Positions 48,201-61,500 of a DNA stretch of 64,000 nucleotides are shown here, piece after piece; positions within the stretch are counted from its first letter, which is position 1; each line of letters starts with the position of its first letter. This DNA is from Halichondria panicea (lineage: Eukaryota > Porifera > Demospongiae > Suberitida > Halichondriidae). The stretch covers positions 757,501-821,500 of the forward strand of contig NC_087390.1 in the NCBI RefSeq assembly GCF_963675165.1, written 5' to 3'. The position numbers and the translations under genes are program-made. The notes under the pieces are model-generated. The model was not told where the DNA came from and ran no database searches. It worked only from the letters and a program-made list of their open reading frames with translations.

Positions 48201-51200
48201 CCGCGAACTCCAATGCTGTCAAATCTAGGCATACCGCTGACAAATGCTGAAGAATAATAAACAATAAATAAGAATACAATCTCCTTCGAGTATATAACGT
48301 GATTATTTGATTATTACGGTACGTGACTCAATTTTACGACGGACAAAACTTACAAATAGGTTCGGATGATCCGAAGATATTACCAGTGGCCAGTGACCAA
48401 CCTGCAAGGCATGTACACGTGTGTAAGTTGGGAAGAATGAAAGTCAAACACACACACGGTCATGAAAATACTTGTCTAGTAAGAATATGACGGTTCAGGT
48501 TCTGTACACAGGCAGCTCACACACGACAGACATGCATAATTTGTACCTGTACACTTCACACTAATTATGACTCATTACAATATCTCCTCACCCTCGTAGG
48601 ATGAATGGTTGACAGTTGGAAAGTTGATTCCTGAAGACCCTCTGGAGTCGAGGTCGGCACCTTGACCCACTGTAAAGGGGGCGGGGTCACTGACGTCATT
48701 GTAGAGGTAAAGTCTACCGATGCCAGTTTCTGTCCCAGGCCCACTCAAAAGGACGCTCGTCTGTGTGTGTGTGTGTACGTTGGTGTGTGTGTATGTGTGG
48801 GCGTACGTGTGTGGGTGTACGTGTGTGTGTGTGTGTGTGTGTACATACAATGAACTGTTACTGTTCAAACTAACATCTTGTGCCGCGTTCTCAAAGAAGG
48901 TGGCCCCAAATCCCAGCTGACATCTATTCTCTCCTTGCAATCCATACGACGGCTGATCAATCTCACCAACTGGGGGGGGGGAGTAAGTGGGTGTGGTCAT
49001 TAAGTTTTCCACTATATATGGTAGTACTCTGACTTACGACAAGTTCTGACTTCTGTAAATTCTGACAAGTCTTTGCCAGACAGAAAACAACGACCTGTGG
49101 GTTTCCGATTGTCAAAGTTGTTAGGCGGTCCTCCACTGATGGGGGTCCAGAGTGGGGCACATGCCTGTGTGTGTGTGTGTGTGCGTGTGTGTGTGTGTGT
49201 GTGTGGGGGGGGGGGGTGTGGTGTGTGTGTGTGTGTGCGTGCGGTGGGTGTGGGGCGTGTGTGGTGTGTGCGCGTGTGTGGGGCGTGTGTGTGTGTGTGT
49301 GTGTGCGTGTGTGGGTGTGGGGCGTGTGTGGTGTGTGCGTGCGTGGGTGTGGGTGTGGGACATGCTTTATGTGGACCCACACAATAACAGACACATGTAC
49401 ATAGATTCTCACCAGAAAGTAGTTTCCAGAGCTTTTCAGTACTTGTCCAATCAACTGACCAGTTTTTTGCTCACTTTCAGCAAAACCGTTTGTTGGATCA
49501 ACTTGATCATTAATATAGTCAGTCAGGTTTGCACCATCGGCTGTGGAGTGAGGGGTTGTACGTGCAATTTTTGTAGAATAATGACATCATCACATTAGTA
49601 CTGTCTATGGTGCGCAATATGTAACTAGATCTACTGTGATGCACTAGCATGTAATAGGGGGTGTGGTCAACAAATGTGGGAGTGGCCAAACATTTTGCGA
49701 CGTGCGTAAACCCTCCCCCCTCCAACTTTTAATCCTAGATGAAACCCTGGTATGTACATCAGAATGTTGAAAACAGACAACTATAATAATACGGGGCATG
49801 GCTCACAATTAAATATGATTATAAGATTATTTATTTACTGCATAAAATTATCTAGAGCCTAGATATCGCTGCTATGTACGTACATGTGGATATCTTCGTG
49901 CTTACCTCTCCCTAACTATGTGTTCTATATATAGACTTACGCTGATCGTCAAACAGTCGCCTGTTGATGGGATTACTAGTGCTCCCGTCCCTCCCAACTG
50001 CACCGCATGTCCCGTTGTCTATTGGACACTGATACACGAGGCCCGTGTTGTTGACCGGATCAGAGCCGGCGTCCACCAGACCAGGAAGTCCCCCAGGAAA
50101 CGTACCGTTGGGGGCACCCACAATTATTCTGTGGCCGGGGAGGGACACAATAGTTAAAGTTTTTTTTCTATTCCTAAAAGAGAGAAAAAGCTAAAAACAC
50201 CACAAAACGTTAAAAAGTTACTATCAAAGCATAGAAGCACAAGAGAAGAGATCTCTAGAAATAGGGGAAGAGGATAATGTAACAATAAAAGATTTCTAAC
50301 ATGACGTTTGGGGGAAAGTAGGAGCACAACCGTACTTCTTCTAAAAGACATACACACCCCTTTCTAATAAGGGGCCACCTGGAGACTCCTCCCATAAGCA
50401 CTATATAAATTCATTGGCTATTTCTTGTTTTGCATACACTAGCCTCAAAAACGTAAAAAGCGGCGCCTTATTAGTAGAAGTACAGTGACCTGGTCAGAGG
50501 TTTTATAACATAGACTTGTTATTAGCCATTTCTCAGCTACTCTTGCCCCTTTTAATTGATAAGACGGTTTACACCCCTTCTTGGTCAAGGGGTGCTAGTT
50601 GGTGGTAATTAAAAGAGACATTCAACATGGAAGTGAGGTACACAGTGTCAGGAACCACTCCACCAGCAAAGGAAGTGCACTAGCTGACCTCATAAAGTTA
50701 AGATAATTAATGTATTTACACAAAAATGTGTAAGAACATCATCACATGTACTACACACAGGAAGGAAGCACTGATCTCTTTAAGCAAATATTTATACCAA
50801 AATATATTCAACTAGCCCCAACTAGCCCCTTCTATTTGACTTAATTGGCCCTTAATTAATTTTAAGATGGAAATGTAAACGGACATATACAGTACGTACA
50901 TGAACATAGTATTTATTTACAAGATTAACAGAGATTGCAAAGATAACACTCTTTAGATCTTATAGTCACAATTAAGTCAATATTATCTCACAAGCCTGCC
51001 ACACCTCAGGGCTCTATGTACACAAGGCACCACTAGCCATGCACTAAGAAGACATACCAGACCCCAATGGAATGCCATTAACCACAAATCAGTAACAACA
51101 CACCTCAGGACACACAGAAGCGGCATAACCTACATGTACGTGGGCGTATGTACAACATCATAATAATAATTATACGTTACAAACAGTAGACTTTTAAATA

Positions 51201-52719
51201 GGCCCCCAATCTTTCAATAATCTCTGTCTACATCCGTGGAGTGTCCAGAAATGGTTGCCGATATACAAAGCCTCTAAACACACTAGTTTGGTCCCAGGTT
51301 CAAGAATAACTCTCCTCCCCCACGTATTTAGTTAAACCAATACTGAGCCTGTTAGTGGGGTCAGTTTAGAAGAGTACATGTAGCTAGCTATATCAACATG
51401 TTGGAATTCTCGTAACCAGCTAAATAAATGTACTAGTACTCAACTCTAACAAACTGAAAATCAATTTGCACCCATGTAAACACACCTGTTAGGTTGATAA
51501 GGAAAATGTATGTTATATTATTATTTCCAACAATAGTTACTAGGCAACGGGCACTCAGCTACACCTGTGTGATAAGTAGTTCATGAGATTCAATATCAAA
51601 CAGAGATGACCAGTGTTAGAGATAATGTTTATTGACTGTATGGGCAAATGTCGTTTGTGCCTGGTCAGACTGACCGAAAGCATGTGTCATTCTAATTAAA
51701 CGTCCGGTCAATGGTCAATGACCGATGGCAGTGAGTAATTTCTAACACCGTAGACATGTACACAACCTTGTGGGTGACTTACATGTACGGGTCTAGTAAA
51801 AACCATATTGAGAACAGTACTTGTAATAAAAGTAGTCTTATTTGCAGGCCTGGAGCATAAACATTACACACACACATTCCAATGGTCCAGTAATTACTAG
51901 ACTCTGCATTACAGTAAATTTACTCTTATAATAAAGCCATGACCACAGAGACATGTTGATACACAAAATTAGAAGTGACTTCACCTCAAGAATGCACTAG
52001 GTAAAGTACAACATATGATTCTGATGCTCATATACCCACCCACCCACCAATATTAGCTGGAGTGGGTTACCCCACTTGTCAGTTACATATCCACAAAACA
52101 TGAATAATGCCGTTAAAAGCGATTAGATTAAAATGTAAAAATTGGTGCAACTGATAACACATCAATTTTCTGACGATAATTAACACGATATTTGATAGCA
52201 AATACACCAGTAAATAGGGCACACACACACCCTTATGTATTATTATATGCATGTACGTACGTACGAATTAAAGACTATGATACAGACAAACAGAAAACTA
52301 TACATACCTGTAATGATAATTAGTACCAGGCAAAAAGGCTGCTAAAATGTACAACCCTCTGGCCGGCCGGCTATGATAAACTATTTAGCTAACCTAAGCC
52401 AAGAATTATAATTGTACAACTAAATATAATCATGACGATAGTTCTTGGTCGATCGTAAGCGTATTAAATGTATAATTAAATATAACCTTACATACCTCGT
52501 GTTTTCAATGGCTGACTGGAAGTTGCCTGAAATTGGTTCAGCTATTTGATGCAGTATCACTGAGTATCCAAAGAGGTCGAGGCTGTCCCCACTTCGAGCT
52601 GGTGATACTCGCACAATGGGCTCCAGGATATCAATGTTAGCAGCTCCATTGACAGTCCCCACACACACGCACACTAGCGCCCATATCAACTGAAGCAGCC
52701 GGTTAGATAACATCTTCAT
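37409..52719 (-). CDS. Integrin alpha subunit 1, complete
   Basis: Cell-adhesion receptor subunit. About 30 exons. First exon 52719-52496 starts [20 protein letters not shown] (signal peptide). Propeller exons: 50128-49941 ([10 protein letters not shown]), 49540-49413, 49164-49038, 48969-48875, 48762-48592, 48401-48352, 48247-48198, 47911-47853, 47583-47530 (TADLNNDG), 47097-47012 ([14 protein letters not shown]), 46536-46430 (LGDVNEDN), 46233-46121 ([10 protein letters not shown]), 45823-45700 ([11 protein letters not shown]) and 45585-45539 ([10 protein letters not shown]); these are FG-GAP repeats with calcium-binding DxNxDG-type loops. Leg domains follow: 44970, 44298, 43723, 43229, 42350, 41748, 41280, 40928, 39841-39572, 39362, 39237 and 38662. 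The membrane segment is at 38341-38200 ([19 protein letters not shown]), the exon at 37803 begins CGFFRKKR (the conserved GFFKR-type hinge), and the tail is acidic and ends ETSL. No I domain is seen. Confidence 0.92.
37804..38012. repeat. (GT)n tract ending at the GFFRKK acceptor
   Basis: About 210 bp of GT. Read on the gene strand it is (CA)n whose last CAG is the 3' splice site of the integrin tail exon. Confidence 0.9.
38748..38856. repeat. 33-bp tandem repeat, ~3 units
   Basis: Three units of ACAGGCTTACAGCTAGTGTA plus GGCCAGGTCACAA in an integrin intron. Confidence 0.9.
38922..39091. repeat. TACCGTATAGCG-type MITE
   Basis: Begins CCGTACAGCGGGTTATG, contains ATCCTGAGCTGTACGAAAT and GCACCAACGAAAA, ends TCTCTATACGGTA. 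Confidence 0.65.
39418..39571. repeat. (CA)n tract overlapping a splice donor
   Basis: CA/GC-interrupted array. On the gene strand the integrin exon ending at 39572 is followed at once by GTGTGTGTGT, so the 5' splice site lies inside the repeat. Confidence 0.8.
39912..40725. repeat. 75-bp minisatellite, ~11 units, integrin intron
   Basis: Units begin GCCAGGTTAATGGGCCCCAG and contain CATGTGTTAGGACCTGTGTT. Two variants alternate (CATAGCATG and CATGGGATG; AGCAGACC and AGCAGGCC). It is derived from a dispersed repeat also seen singly near 12905, 14130 and 57225. Confidence 0.95.
41889..42105. repeat. Second block of the 75-bp minisatellite, ~3 units
   Basis: Same unit as 39912-40725, in a neighbouring intron of the same gene, separated by two exons. 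Confidence 0.9.
42500..43042. mobile_element. TACCGTATAGCG-type MITE with a nested insertion
   Basis: The outer element runs from ATAGCGGGTAATTTTCGTTG to ATAACCCGCTATTGGTA. It is split by about 350 bp (about 42600-42945) whose ends are inverted: TCTGGTTAGTAAGCGCATGC on the left and TTATTAACCAGATTAA on the right. Unsplit relatives are at 33555-33717 and 32720-32827. Confidence 0.7.
43325..43541. repeat. TACCGTATAGCG-type MITE (CGTGGTTGA subfamily)
   Basis: Near-complete element from ACCGTATAGCCAGTAATTTT to AAATTACCCGCTATACGGTA, with GTAGGCAAGGTCGCTTCATT inside, as in the two NLR introns. Confidence 0.8.
43857..44045. repeat. TACCGTATAGCG-type MITE (TATAAATGTTCGCGG subfamily)
   Basis: From ACCGTATAGCGGGTATATTT to ATATACCCGCTACACTGTA, with GCATGCATGCATGCG in the middle; sister of 56359-56566. 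Confidence 0.8.
44972..45235. repeat. (GT)n and G-run tract at integrin acceptor
   Basis: About 260 bp of GT with runs of 8-14 G. Its CACACAG end is the acceptor of the integrin exon at about 44970. Confidence 0.9.
45345..45512. repeat. TACCGTATAGCG-type MITE (GCGATTGCGAAT subfamily)
   Basis: Begins ACCGTATAGAGGCCAGG and ends CTCGATATACGG; inner inverted arms GAATGCGATTGCGAAT and ATTCGCAATC. Confidence 0.6.
49164..49365. repeat. (GT)n tract at integrin acceptor
   Basis: GT/GC/G-run repeat of about 200 bp; its CACACACAG end is the acceptor of the exon at 49164. Confidence 0.85.
49577..49753. repeat. Dispersed repeat, forward copy
   Basis: About 175 bp containing CACATTAGTACTGTCTATGG, CTAGATCTACTGTGATGCAC and CCAACTTTTAATCCTAGATG. 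The same sequence occurs in the opposite orientation at 58108-58272, in the other integrin gene. Confidence 0.7.
50129..52495. other. Large first intron of integrin alpha-1
   Basis: About 2.4 kb without recognisable exons, tandem repeats or MITE termini. AT-rich, with many AATTAATTA stretches. Nothing else supported. Confidence 0.5.
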
Positions 52720-53083
52720 TGTGTATTGTAGTAAGCGCGACCACGTCGATCAGTCGTACCGTTCTTGTATTAGCTAGCTAGCTGCTTACCATGTATTTTT
52801 GGAGCAATGTTGTAGCCTTTGATGTGGTCAAGAATGATGGACCACACCCTCTCAATAATAATAAACAGGTAAGGATCGTTAACTGTAAACATGATAGTTG
52901 AGCACAAAAAACAGCTAACAGATGAATTATTAATAATTAAATTTTATGCTTATATATAGTATACACTCTCCAGCTACATATCAAGACAATGGTAAAAAAT
53001 AATACGTGCACTAATTATTAATAAATTATCATGTTCGAATTAAATCAGTACTTTGCTGCACTGCTATAATGTTGACGATTTGA

Positions 53084-56000
53084 CTACGCTTTGGACTCCT
53101 CCTCGACAGGTTTAGCTTCGGGGGCAGGCTCAAGCTGTTTTGGAGTATACGATCCCTTGGTACCCTCCACCTCAAAATCTCCTCCCTCAATTTCTCCATC
53201 CTCGGGCTTTGTCTTGCGACGAAAGAATCCGCACTGTGTGTGTGTGTGTGTGGGTGTGTGTGTGTGTGTGTGTGGGTGTGTGTGTGTGTGTGTGTGGGTG
53301 TGTGTGTGTGTGTGTGTGTGAGGGTGAGTAAATACAACAACCAGTGAACCTCTACAAATAAAGGATAAAGGAGCTCCCAAATGAAAGAGGGTAGCAATGG
53401 ACAAAATCTGTTCCACTGTGTACAGAGCGAACGTACAGTGTGTACATTGTACAATTTAAGGACAGCGTCCTTTTAACACTACCATCACACTCTCAATAAA
53501 GCACCACCTGCTTCAATTCATAGCCTCTAGCTGTATACGTAATGTACATGTAATTAAGTATGCTATTCTAACCACTAATCATGCAGATTAACTCACGAAG
53601 TATAGCACGACGATGAGCACTACAAGGATGAGCAGTCCTCCCAGTACTGGCCACAATATGACATGGATAAGGATTCCCTGGTCTTCCATCATCGGGGCGG
53701 GACGCAGCATTACCATCGTCTGGAGGGAGGGGCAAGTTAAAATCAAGCAGCAATTAAGATGAGTTAACCATTCTTCACAGTGCCAGATATACATGTACAT
53801 TCTCATTTTCAGCTAATAATTTACCTTACGTCAAGTGTATCATACTTAACACTACAAAGCCCCAAGAGCTGGTGAAAAAAAAAAAGTGTTGATAATCCCA
53901 TGCACTCATGCCAGTGTTATATATCAAGTGTTTATTGTACATATATAACGACGCTTCTGTGCTCAACCAACCTGAGCAGTGTTGTCTGACAATATGTCCC
54001 TTGTGTAGAAACCACCATTGCTAACATCTTCATTGTTAGAGACAGTAGCGTGCGCCCGCAGGTTGTACACTCGCCTCCCATCACCAGTCTAGCAAGAATG
54101 AGGGCAGATTAATCAATAAAGTCAACACTTACAACAATACAGTACTAGCTGGTGTACAAATAATAATTATAGTATGGGATAACAGCAAATAATTATAAAC
54201 AGTCCGCAATAAACACTGTATCTAGACAAAAATCGAGTTTTGATTTACTGTATAGCGGGAAATATTCGTGAGGTGCAAAATTTCACGTTTTTCCAGTGAA
54301 CGCAATAAAACTGGGATAAACTCCCACGCACCGGTATTTCACATGCAACATTCTTGGTGAGTGTGGTTTCCTGGCATTGAAACACGACTATTACACCCAC
54401 AAACATTTCTGCTGAGGGCTCTCGAGCCAAATAGCGAAAATGTGCACCCGCGAAAATTTCCCGCTATACGGTAGTACTAATTATAACCCTATGCTTTGCT
54501 GTAGGTCATAAATTATGTATCAACATAGAGATTGAATGGAGGTGAGCTAGCACAGTACATTATGAAGCTGATTCTGCTAACCAGTACATATCAACACTTA
54601 ACAAATAATGAGGGGTACAAACAGAGCTACGCCATGTGGCTTGCTGTCTCACCAGAGTGGCAAAGAAACGATCATCGACACGAGTGTGCAGGGTGAAACT
54701 GACACTGTTGACAGGTAAGTCGGTGATGGAGCAAGAAAACATGGTACAAGCATCTGTATTCGCCATGCAGTCCTGTATGGAAGGGGATATAAGACTTACA
54801 TAATTATTATTTTAACGACGTGCACATGTACATGTACATGTACGTATGATCTCATACACACGCAATCATGCAAGCTCAATAAAACATTCATCATAGCCAG
54901 ACAAATTGCAAATCAGTGAATTGGTAAAAAATACACCAGTGAATAAATGTATGTATGGAGCATGGACTCACCAAGTCAAAGGTAACCTCCTGCCTCTTCC
55001 TCCTAGTGACTTTCTCTGGCCCACCTGCTGGGACCTCCCTGGCTGCCCTCGCAGCTCTACTCTCAGTCAGGGTCATGGTGGACCTCCTCTTTCTAGCAGT
55101 CCCCACAAACCCGCTGGTGTCCAAGTTATCTCTTGAGCACACTATCTGACTCTGGAGGCCGAGGAGGGGTGAGGGGTGAGGGGTGATTCATATAGAGACA
55201 AGCTTTAATATGAAGTACATGTATACGCATGTGTCATGTACACCGTATTACTAGAATGTTTTGCGAGCATCAAACATTTGCGACTTTGGAGGCTTGATTA
55301 ATTATGGCAACAATAAAATCGCAAAACCTAAATTATTACTAGTAAATACACATGATCCTTACCAGAATGCAATAGTTAGATCGCAAAGGGTTAATTTTTC
55401 TGCTGATTTGGCTCATTCGCAAAGGTTTTTCACCCGCAAAATACTCTAGTAATACGGTAAGGTATAATGGTCAGGCCAACCACCACTTGTGCTCACATCA
55501 CTTTTACCACCAATTTAACTGGTACTATAGTCATACAAAATGTATATCAATTTGCTGAAGTAGCCACTATGCAAAAATTTATGGGCAGGTCCACGTAATG
55601 TAAGAAAACACACACAGAGCTGCATCCAGGATTTTGGGTCAGAGGGGGTGAATGAAAAATGTAGGGGGGGGGGGGTGAAGTCATCGTACAAATGCCTATT
55701 AATGAATCTGGGGGGCGAAACTGTTCCCAGGGGGGGCGAATTACCCCCCTCGCCCCCCCTCAACGCAGCCCTGACACACACACGCAGTCTCAAACCATGC
55801 TATTAATGTTCCTCTACTCACGTTAACTGGGATGCGGATTAGATAGGGGTAGAGGTACGTCAGTTCTCCAGTAATAGCCATATCAGATGAGGGAAGATAG
55901 AGGTTTAGAATGCCATTTCTGATAGTAGAGGGTCCGGAGTTGTTCACGTTCACTAGCAGAGTGATCTCGTTACCAAGATTGCTTACACCATTCCCCAGTT

Positions 56001-58533
56001 CAGTGGCACTCTACAGTGAAGGGGGAGGGGTTAGTACTATAATCATATGGCGGGAAATGTTCGTGAGGTGCAAAAGTTTGCATTTTTCGAAGGCAGAGCA
56101 GTTAAAAACTGGGATAAACATGGCTAGTGCAAAAATTGACAAAAACGCACACAGAAAATTGCACACATTGCTTTATATACATGTACGTACAAGCTAGGGT
56201 ATAGTAGCTAGTGCTGTCATTCATTGCATATAACATTCACTTACTGGTGCGACTGCACGGTATGTTCCTATTGCCGGGCTGAACTCACTGGATAAAGATA
56301 AAATGGAGGCACATAAATACATGTACTCGTATAACCATGTAGTTTTAAAAACTAAAATACCGTATAGCGGGTATATTTCAAGGGTATATAAATGTTTGCG
56401 GTTTTCGCTGATTTATAAGCATGTATCGCGAACATTTATACCCACGAATTTAATATCGCATGCATGCATGCTGCAGAAAGGTTGCTATTCCACAAAAAAT
56501 AAATCCGTGAAAACTTTTCAACGGTTAATCCGCATTTACCCTCGAAATATATATCCACTATTATGGTGTCTGCACATAAATATAATTATAGTTTTAAAAG
56601 CTAACCCGGTAATAATTTCTCTAAATGTACGTAGCTTTTAGGAAGCTCTATTAACAGAGAAGTAATATCGAACATACATACAAAGCCATTAGTATGTGTT
56701 AGAGTTTCTTACATAGTCACTGCAAGGTTGGCTCTGGCAGTGGGTTGAAAGGTCAGAGTGCGGCCATTGTTGCTAAGGTTATTATCCACCCCGTTGGTGG
56801 CCGGGATCACTAGAAGAAGGTTTGACATGTCTGGCATCTCGTTGCCAATTAAAGAATCTGTGTTGTAACGAAACACAATCCTTGCATCTTCAGTCTGTGT
56901 GTGTGCGGGGGAGGGGGTGTGGGTGGGAATGAGGGGGCGTAGTGCTTTGTGTGGGGGAGGGGGCGTAGAAAGACTACACCGAGTAGTTCACACTTAAATT
57001 GTACAGTGAATGTAGCCAGTGTATACATACGATTCCAGGGTTGAGTCGTCGGATATCATATCGGCAGGTCACAGTGTTATTAACTCTCAGACCACAAATA
57101 ATCTGCACAGAAAATGAAAATACCGTGTACAATATGAACTATGAACCTATGATTATATCCTACATGTGTGCATACTTAGTTACAGCCCGGTTACAGGGCT
57201 GTAACTAAGTATGCACACCGCACAGCATGTGTGTTTGGACCTGTGTTACATGAAAAGGTCACCTCTTTATTACAGCCACTGTTGGTCTGCCTAAAGTTGA
57301 TCTCCAAAAACATGTAGAAACTTCACAGCATTGTCACAGCTAGTACATGTAGTTTGATCCCCCACACATTCTCCTCCCACACACTCTCCACACATGCACT
57401 CTCCACCCACACACTCTCCTCCCACACACTCTCCTCCCACACACTCTCCACACATGCACTCTCCACACACACACTCTCCTCCCACACGTTCTCCACCCAC
57501 ACACTCTCCTCCCACACATTCTCCACACACACACTCTCCACCCACACACTTACATTTCTTTCTCCAACGACTGTATTCACAAAGTCTGGTAGGTCAGAGA
57601 TAACCAGTTGAATACCAGAGGCGGGCTCAATGCCAGCAACGTCATTATTGCGAATGCTTACGTCCACAATGTCGTTGGCCCCCATCATATTCGCCACCAC
57701 CCTGTAGGAGGCAATAAAAGACGAGTCAGGAGGTAACACTCAGGAGGCAATAAAGGACGAGTCAAAAAGTAACCATATATCAGGTTTCGAATGAGAATTG
57801 AATTGTAATCGGAAGCCACGCCTTTAATCTTTGCACGATAATTCTAATTAAAGAACAATTTCGTGGACTTAATTATCGTGTAGGATATTGCTAACCCACG
57901 AAATCAGCGAAAATTTCGCGCTTATAGTTACGGTACTCACAGAAATGGTTGAGGGAAAGGGCTGCTGAACATGAGGTCATTGGTACAAGTATCGTTGCCG
58001 CACACATTCCTAACAGGCACCTGACATGAAGAACACAGATCATACATGATTAACTTGGACAAACAACACAAGCCTTGGGAGTGGCAAAGAAAGGGCAGAG
58101 AATTGTTATAGGTAGGTACTAGGGTTTCATATAGGATTAAAAGTTGGGGGGGGGGGGCAACATTTTTGGCTAGTCCCACATTATTTTGTTGACCACACCC
58201 CTATTACATGCTAGTGCATCACAGTAGATCTAGTTACGTATTGCACATCACAGACAGTACTAATGTGATGATGTTATTATATACTTGGGGGGGAGGTTCC
58301 CCTGCCCTCCCCGCCCCCCCCTGGTCTATATATAGCCTCACCTCTGCCGTTGTGTCCCCACGGTGTCTGAGGCTAGGGAAGGGGGAGAGGCTGGTCACTG
58401 CCTGGTTACCACTCACTGGACTGTTGACAGTGCGCTCAATGGCTACAAGCGAGATACTGAACCTGTACGGGCTGAAATCCGATATATCTTGCTGTGTGTG
58501 TGTGTGGGGGGAGGGGGAGGGTGATAGCAGTGC

Positions 58534-58570
<37 letters not shown>

Positions 58571-61500
58571 GGGTGTGCGTGGGCGTGACTCACGTCAGTG
58601 TATACGGTGACGGTTGGCGACACATCAGTATCGGGTGCTGGGAATGTGAAGGTTCCCTTGCCAATGGTAGCGACATTGTTCTGGGAATCAAAGAACACGC
58701 GTCGGCCATCATCACCGATGATCTCCCGTACTTCAAAATTCACACCTGTGCACATTGCGAGAAAATAATTAACTGATATGGATGACAGATTTCGGAATAG
58801 GACAAATCTTGTGATTTTAGTTTTCACTCCTCGCACACAGAGTGACAAGTTACCAACTTTACAAGTGGTAAAGATCATCATACATGGACATGCAATATTA
58901 GCTACAATCTGGTAAAGGGTCATCACATATAGATGCACACTTACTGAGCATGTTATCCAAACCGGTTCCATTGAACCTTGCTGTGATCGTCAGTTCAAAA
59001 CTGCAAACAAAACATCATGAATCACTACATGCAAGACAGCAGCAATAATAATATATAAGGGTTCATATAAGGGTTCATATAAGGGTTCATATACATTGTA
59101 AGGGTTCATATAAGGGTTCATATAAGGGTTCATACATGTATAAGGGTTCATATAAGGGTTCATATAAGGGTTCATATAAGGGTTCATATAAGGGTTCATA
59201 TAAGGGTTCATATAAGGGTTCATATTTAAGGGTTCACTCAATGATGCAAAGTAAACGAGAATGAAGCGAGAACGTGGCTAGAACCCTATAGAAGCCAGTT
59301 AGTGTTCGTCACATTGCAACCGTTAAGCAGCTGGAACACACACACAGACACACACACAGTCAGCTTTACCGTATCCCTCGTGCGGCTACGCCTCGAGGCA
59401 TATTCATAATGTACTAGCTACTATATATATATAAACGTACTTCATTTGATTGTCTACATCCACCTCAATGCCGGGTACAGAGGTCACGAAGATATCTGCC
59501 ACTGGTAGACTCCTGCATATAATAATTAAAGAATAAAATCTCAGCAACTCTTTCAGATGGTATACATGTAACTTAGAGCGGGCCATAATTTCTTCTTTTC
59601 AGGCCCATGGTGAAAACAGCCCCAAGACACTATCTTAATAAGCTTATTGTAAAGCTGTCAGAAAATCATAAAAGTGACCAACTGAACTAAAGTGATGGCC
59701 ATTCAAAGATGCTTCATTTAACTAAAGCTAAAGCTGGGGTCCCCTGCATTTTTAGTTAGTGCTTTACTGATGGTCCAGATTTTTTGAATTAGCACCGGGA
59801 AACTAAAATGTATACCGGTATATAATTATGGGGATTCGAGAAATTTAGCCCTGCCCATTCCAATACGACCCTACAGACTCTCACCTCAACACAAAGACTG
59901 CCTGAGACTCGTAGGCTCCGACAATGAGATCTGCACACAGTGTTATAGTCACATAAACAACAGGTGTGTGTTTACTGAACCATGCAGCACATCACGTACA
60001 CTAGTGGCTCTAGATATACTGTATAGCGGGGAATTTTCGTGGGTTCTAATATTTGTATTTCAATGCCAGGAAACCACACCCACCAATAGCGAATACCGGT
60101 GCGTGGGAGTTTATCCCAGGAACTGCTCTGCCCCCGAAAAACGCAAAATGTTACACCTCACGAAAATTTCTCGCTATGCGGTATATATACATGACAATAA
60201 TAATGTACTTTACAAACTCATATTTTATTGACAACTGCTTTCTTTGTAACGTTAGCTATAAATCGCAAATGTGATTATTTTCATTGATGGTCGTGTATAG
60301 TAATTAAAGGGGCATTCCCTTTCATTGCTCATAATTGCTCATACCATTGTATCCGTTGTTGTCCACATCGACACCACTGAAGAGTGACCAACCAAACGTG
60401 AGTAGCTCAGCACCCACCATCACGTTAGAGCGAAGTGTGGACGCAAATATCTGTCATGTGACAAAGATCGATATAAAAATCACTCAATCAATTCATAGTT
60501 TCAGTTATTACATGTCTCAAAAGCTTGTTATTGTTATTCGCTTTTGCTGACACTATACACCCGACACAGGTAGCTACTATAGCTATGTGTACATATACAG
60601 AGTGTGATATCATAATCATGGCTGCTTTCGTTAATAGCCTAATAGCGACTAACCATAAACGGTTTCTGTGTAGCTGTCTCGGTCATGTTGGCTCTACCAT
60701 AGTATATGAACACAGCGCCCGTATCAGATACACCCTCGTTCATGTAGTAGGGAGCACCCACTGCAAAGTCTGTGAGTGTGGTGTGGGCGTGGGTGTGTGT
60801 GTGTGTGTGTGTGAGAGTGGGGTTCAGAGTACAAGGTAAGCTTGTAGTACTTATAACTCAATTATGTTACAGCTAGGCTTCCCAACAAATTGTTGCCCCA
60901 TTTGAGTACACACATTATCGATAAATAGAATTTGTAAAAGTGCGTATCACACGCACACTAGTGAACTCCACATCTAGAGGGCAAACCAAAGTGGTGGGCT
61001 TTAATTATTGCAGTATATGCAAGATTGGAACAGGCTAGAGTACTGCACACTGTACCTGGCTGTATTAACAGGGCTACTTGCACATGCACACAGTGACCAG
61101 GATCATTTTATTTCAGGCCTAAATTGTGTATTTTCTGAAAAGAAAAAAAACGTGGTGCTTTTTCAGAATCCGGCCTGATTTTGGAGCTAACTTTGAACGC
61201 ACAATACATACTACAAATTGCTCTATTGTGAGCTCATGTTCTTTATGAATAGTGCGTGGATCACAACACAACAGGTAGGAGTGAATTGAGAGGCAGCCAA
61301 CATTCAAGCTTTACATAAGTAATTAGACATACATAATTAATTTATAAGGAGCTGTGGAATGCGTATCCATCATTCCTCATTATCGCAAACAAAACTTGCA
61401 TGCAAGCAACATGCACATGTATACATGTACATGTACATGTATACATGTGCATGTACATGTATACATGCACATGCACATGCACATGCATATACTGCACAGT

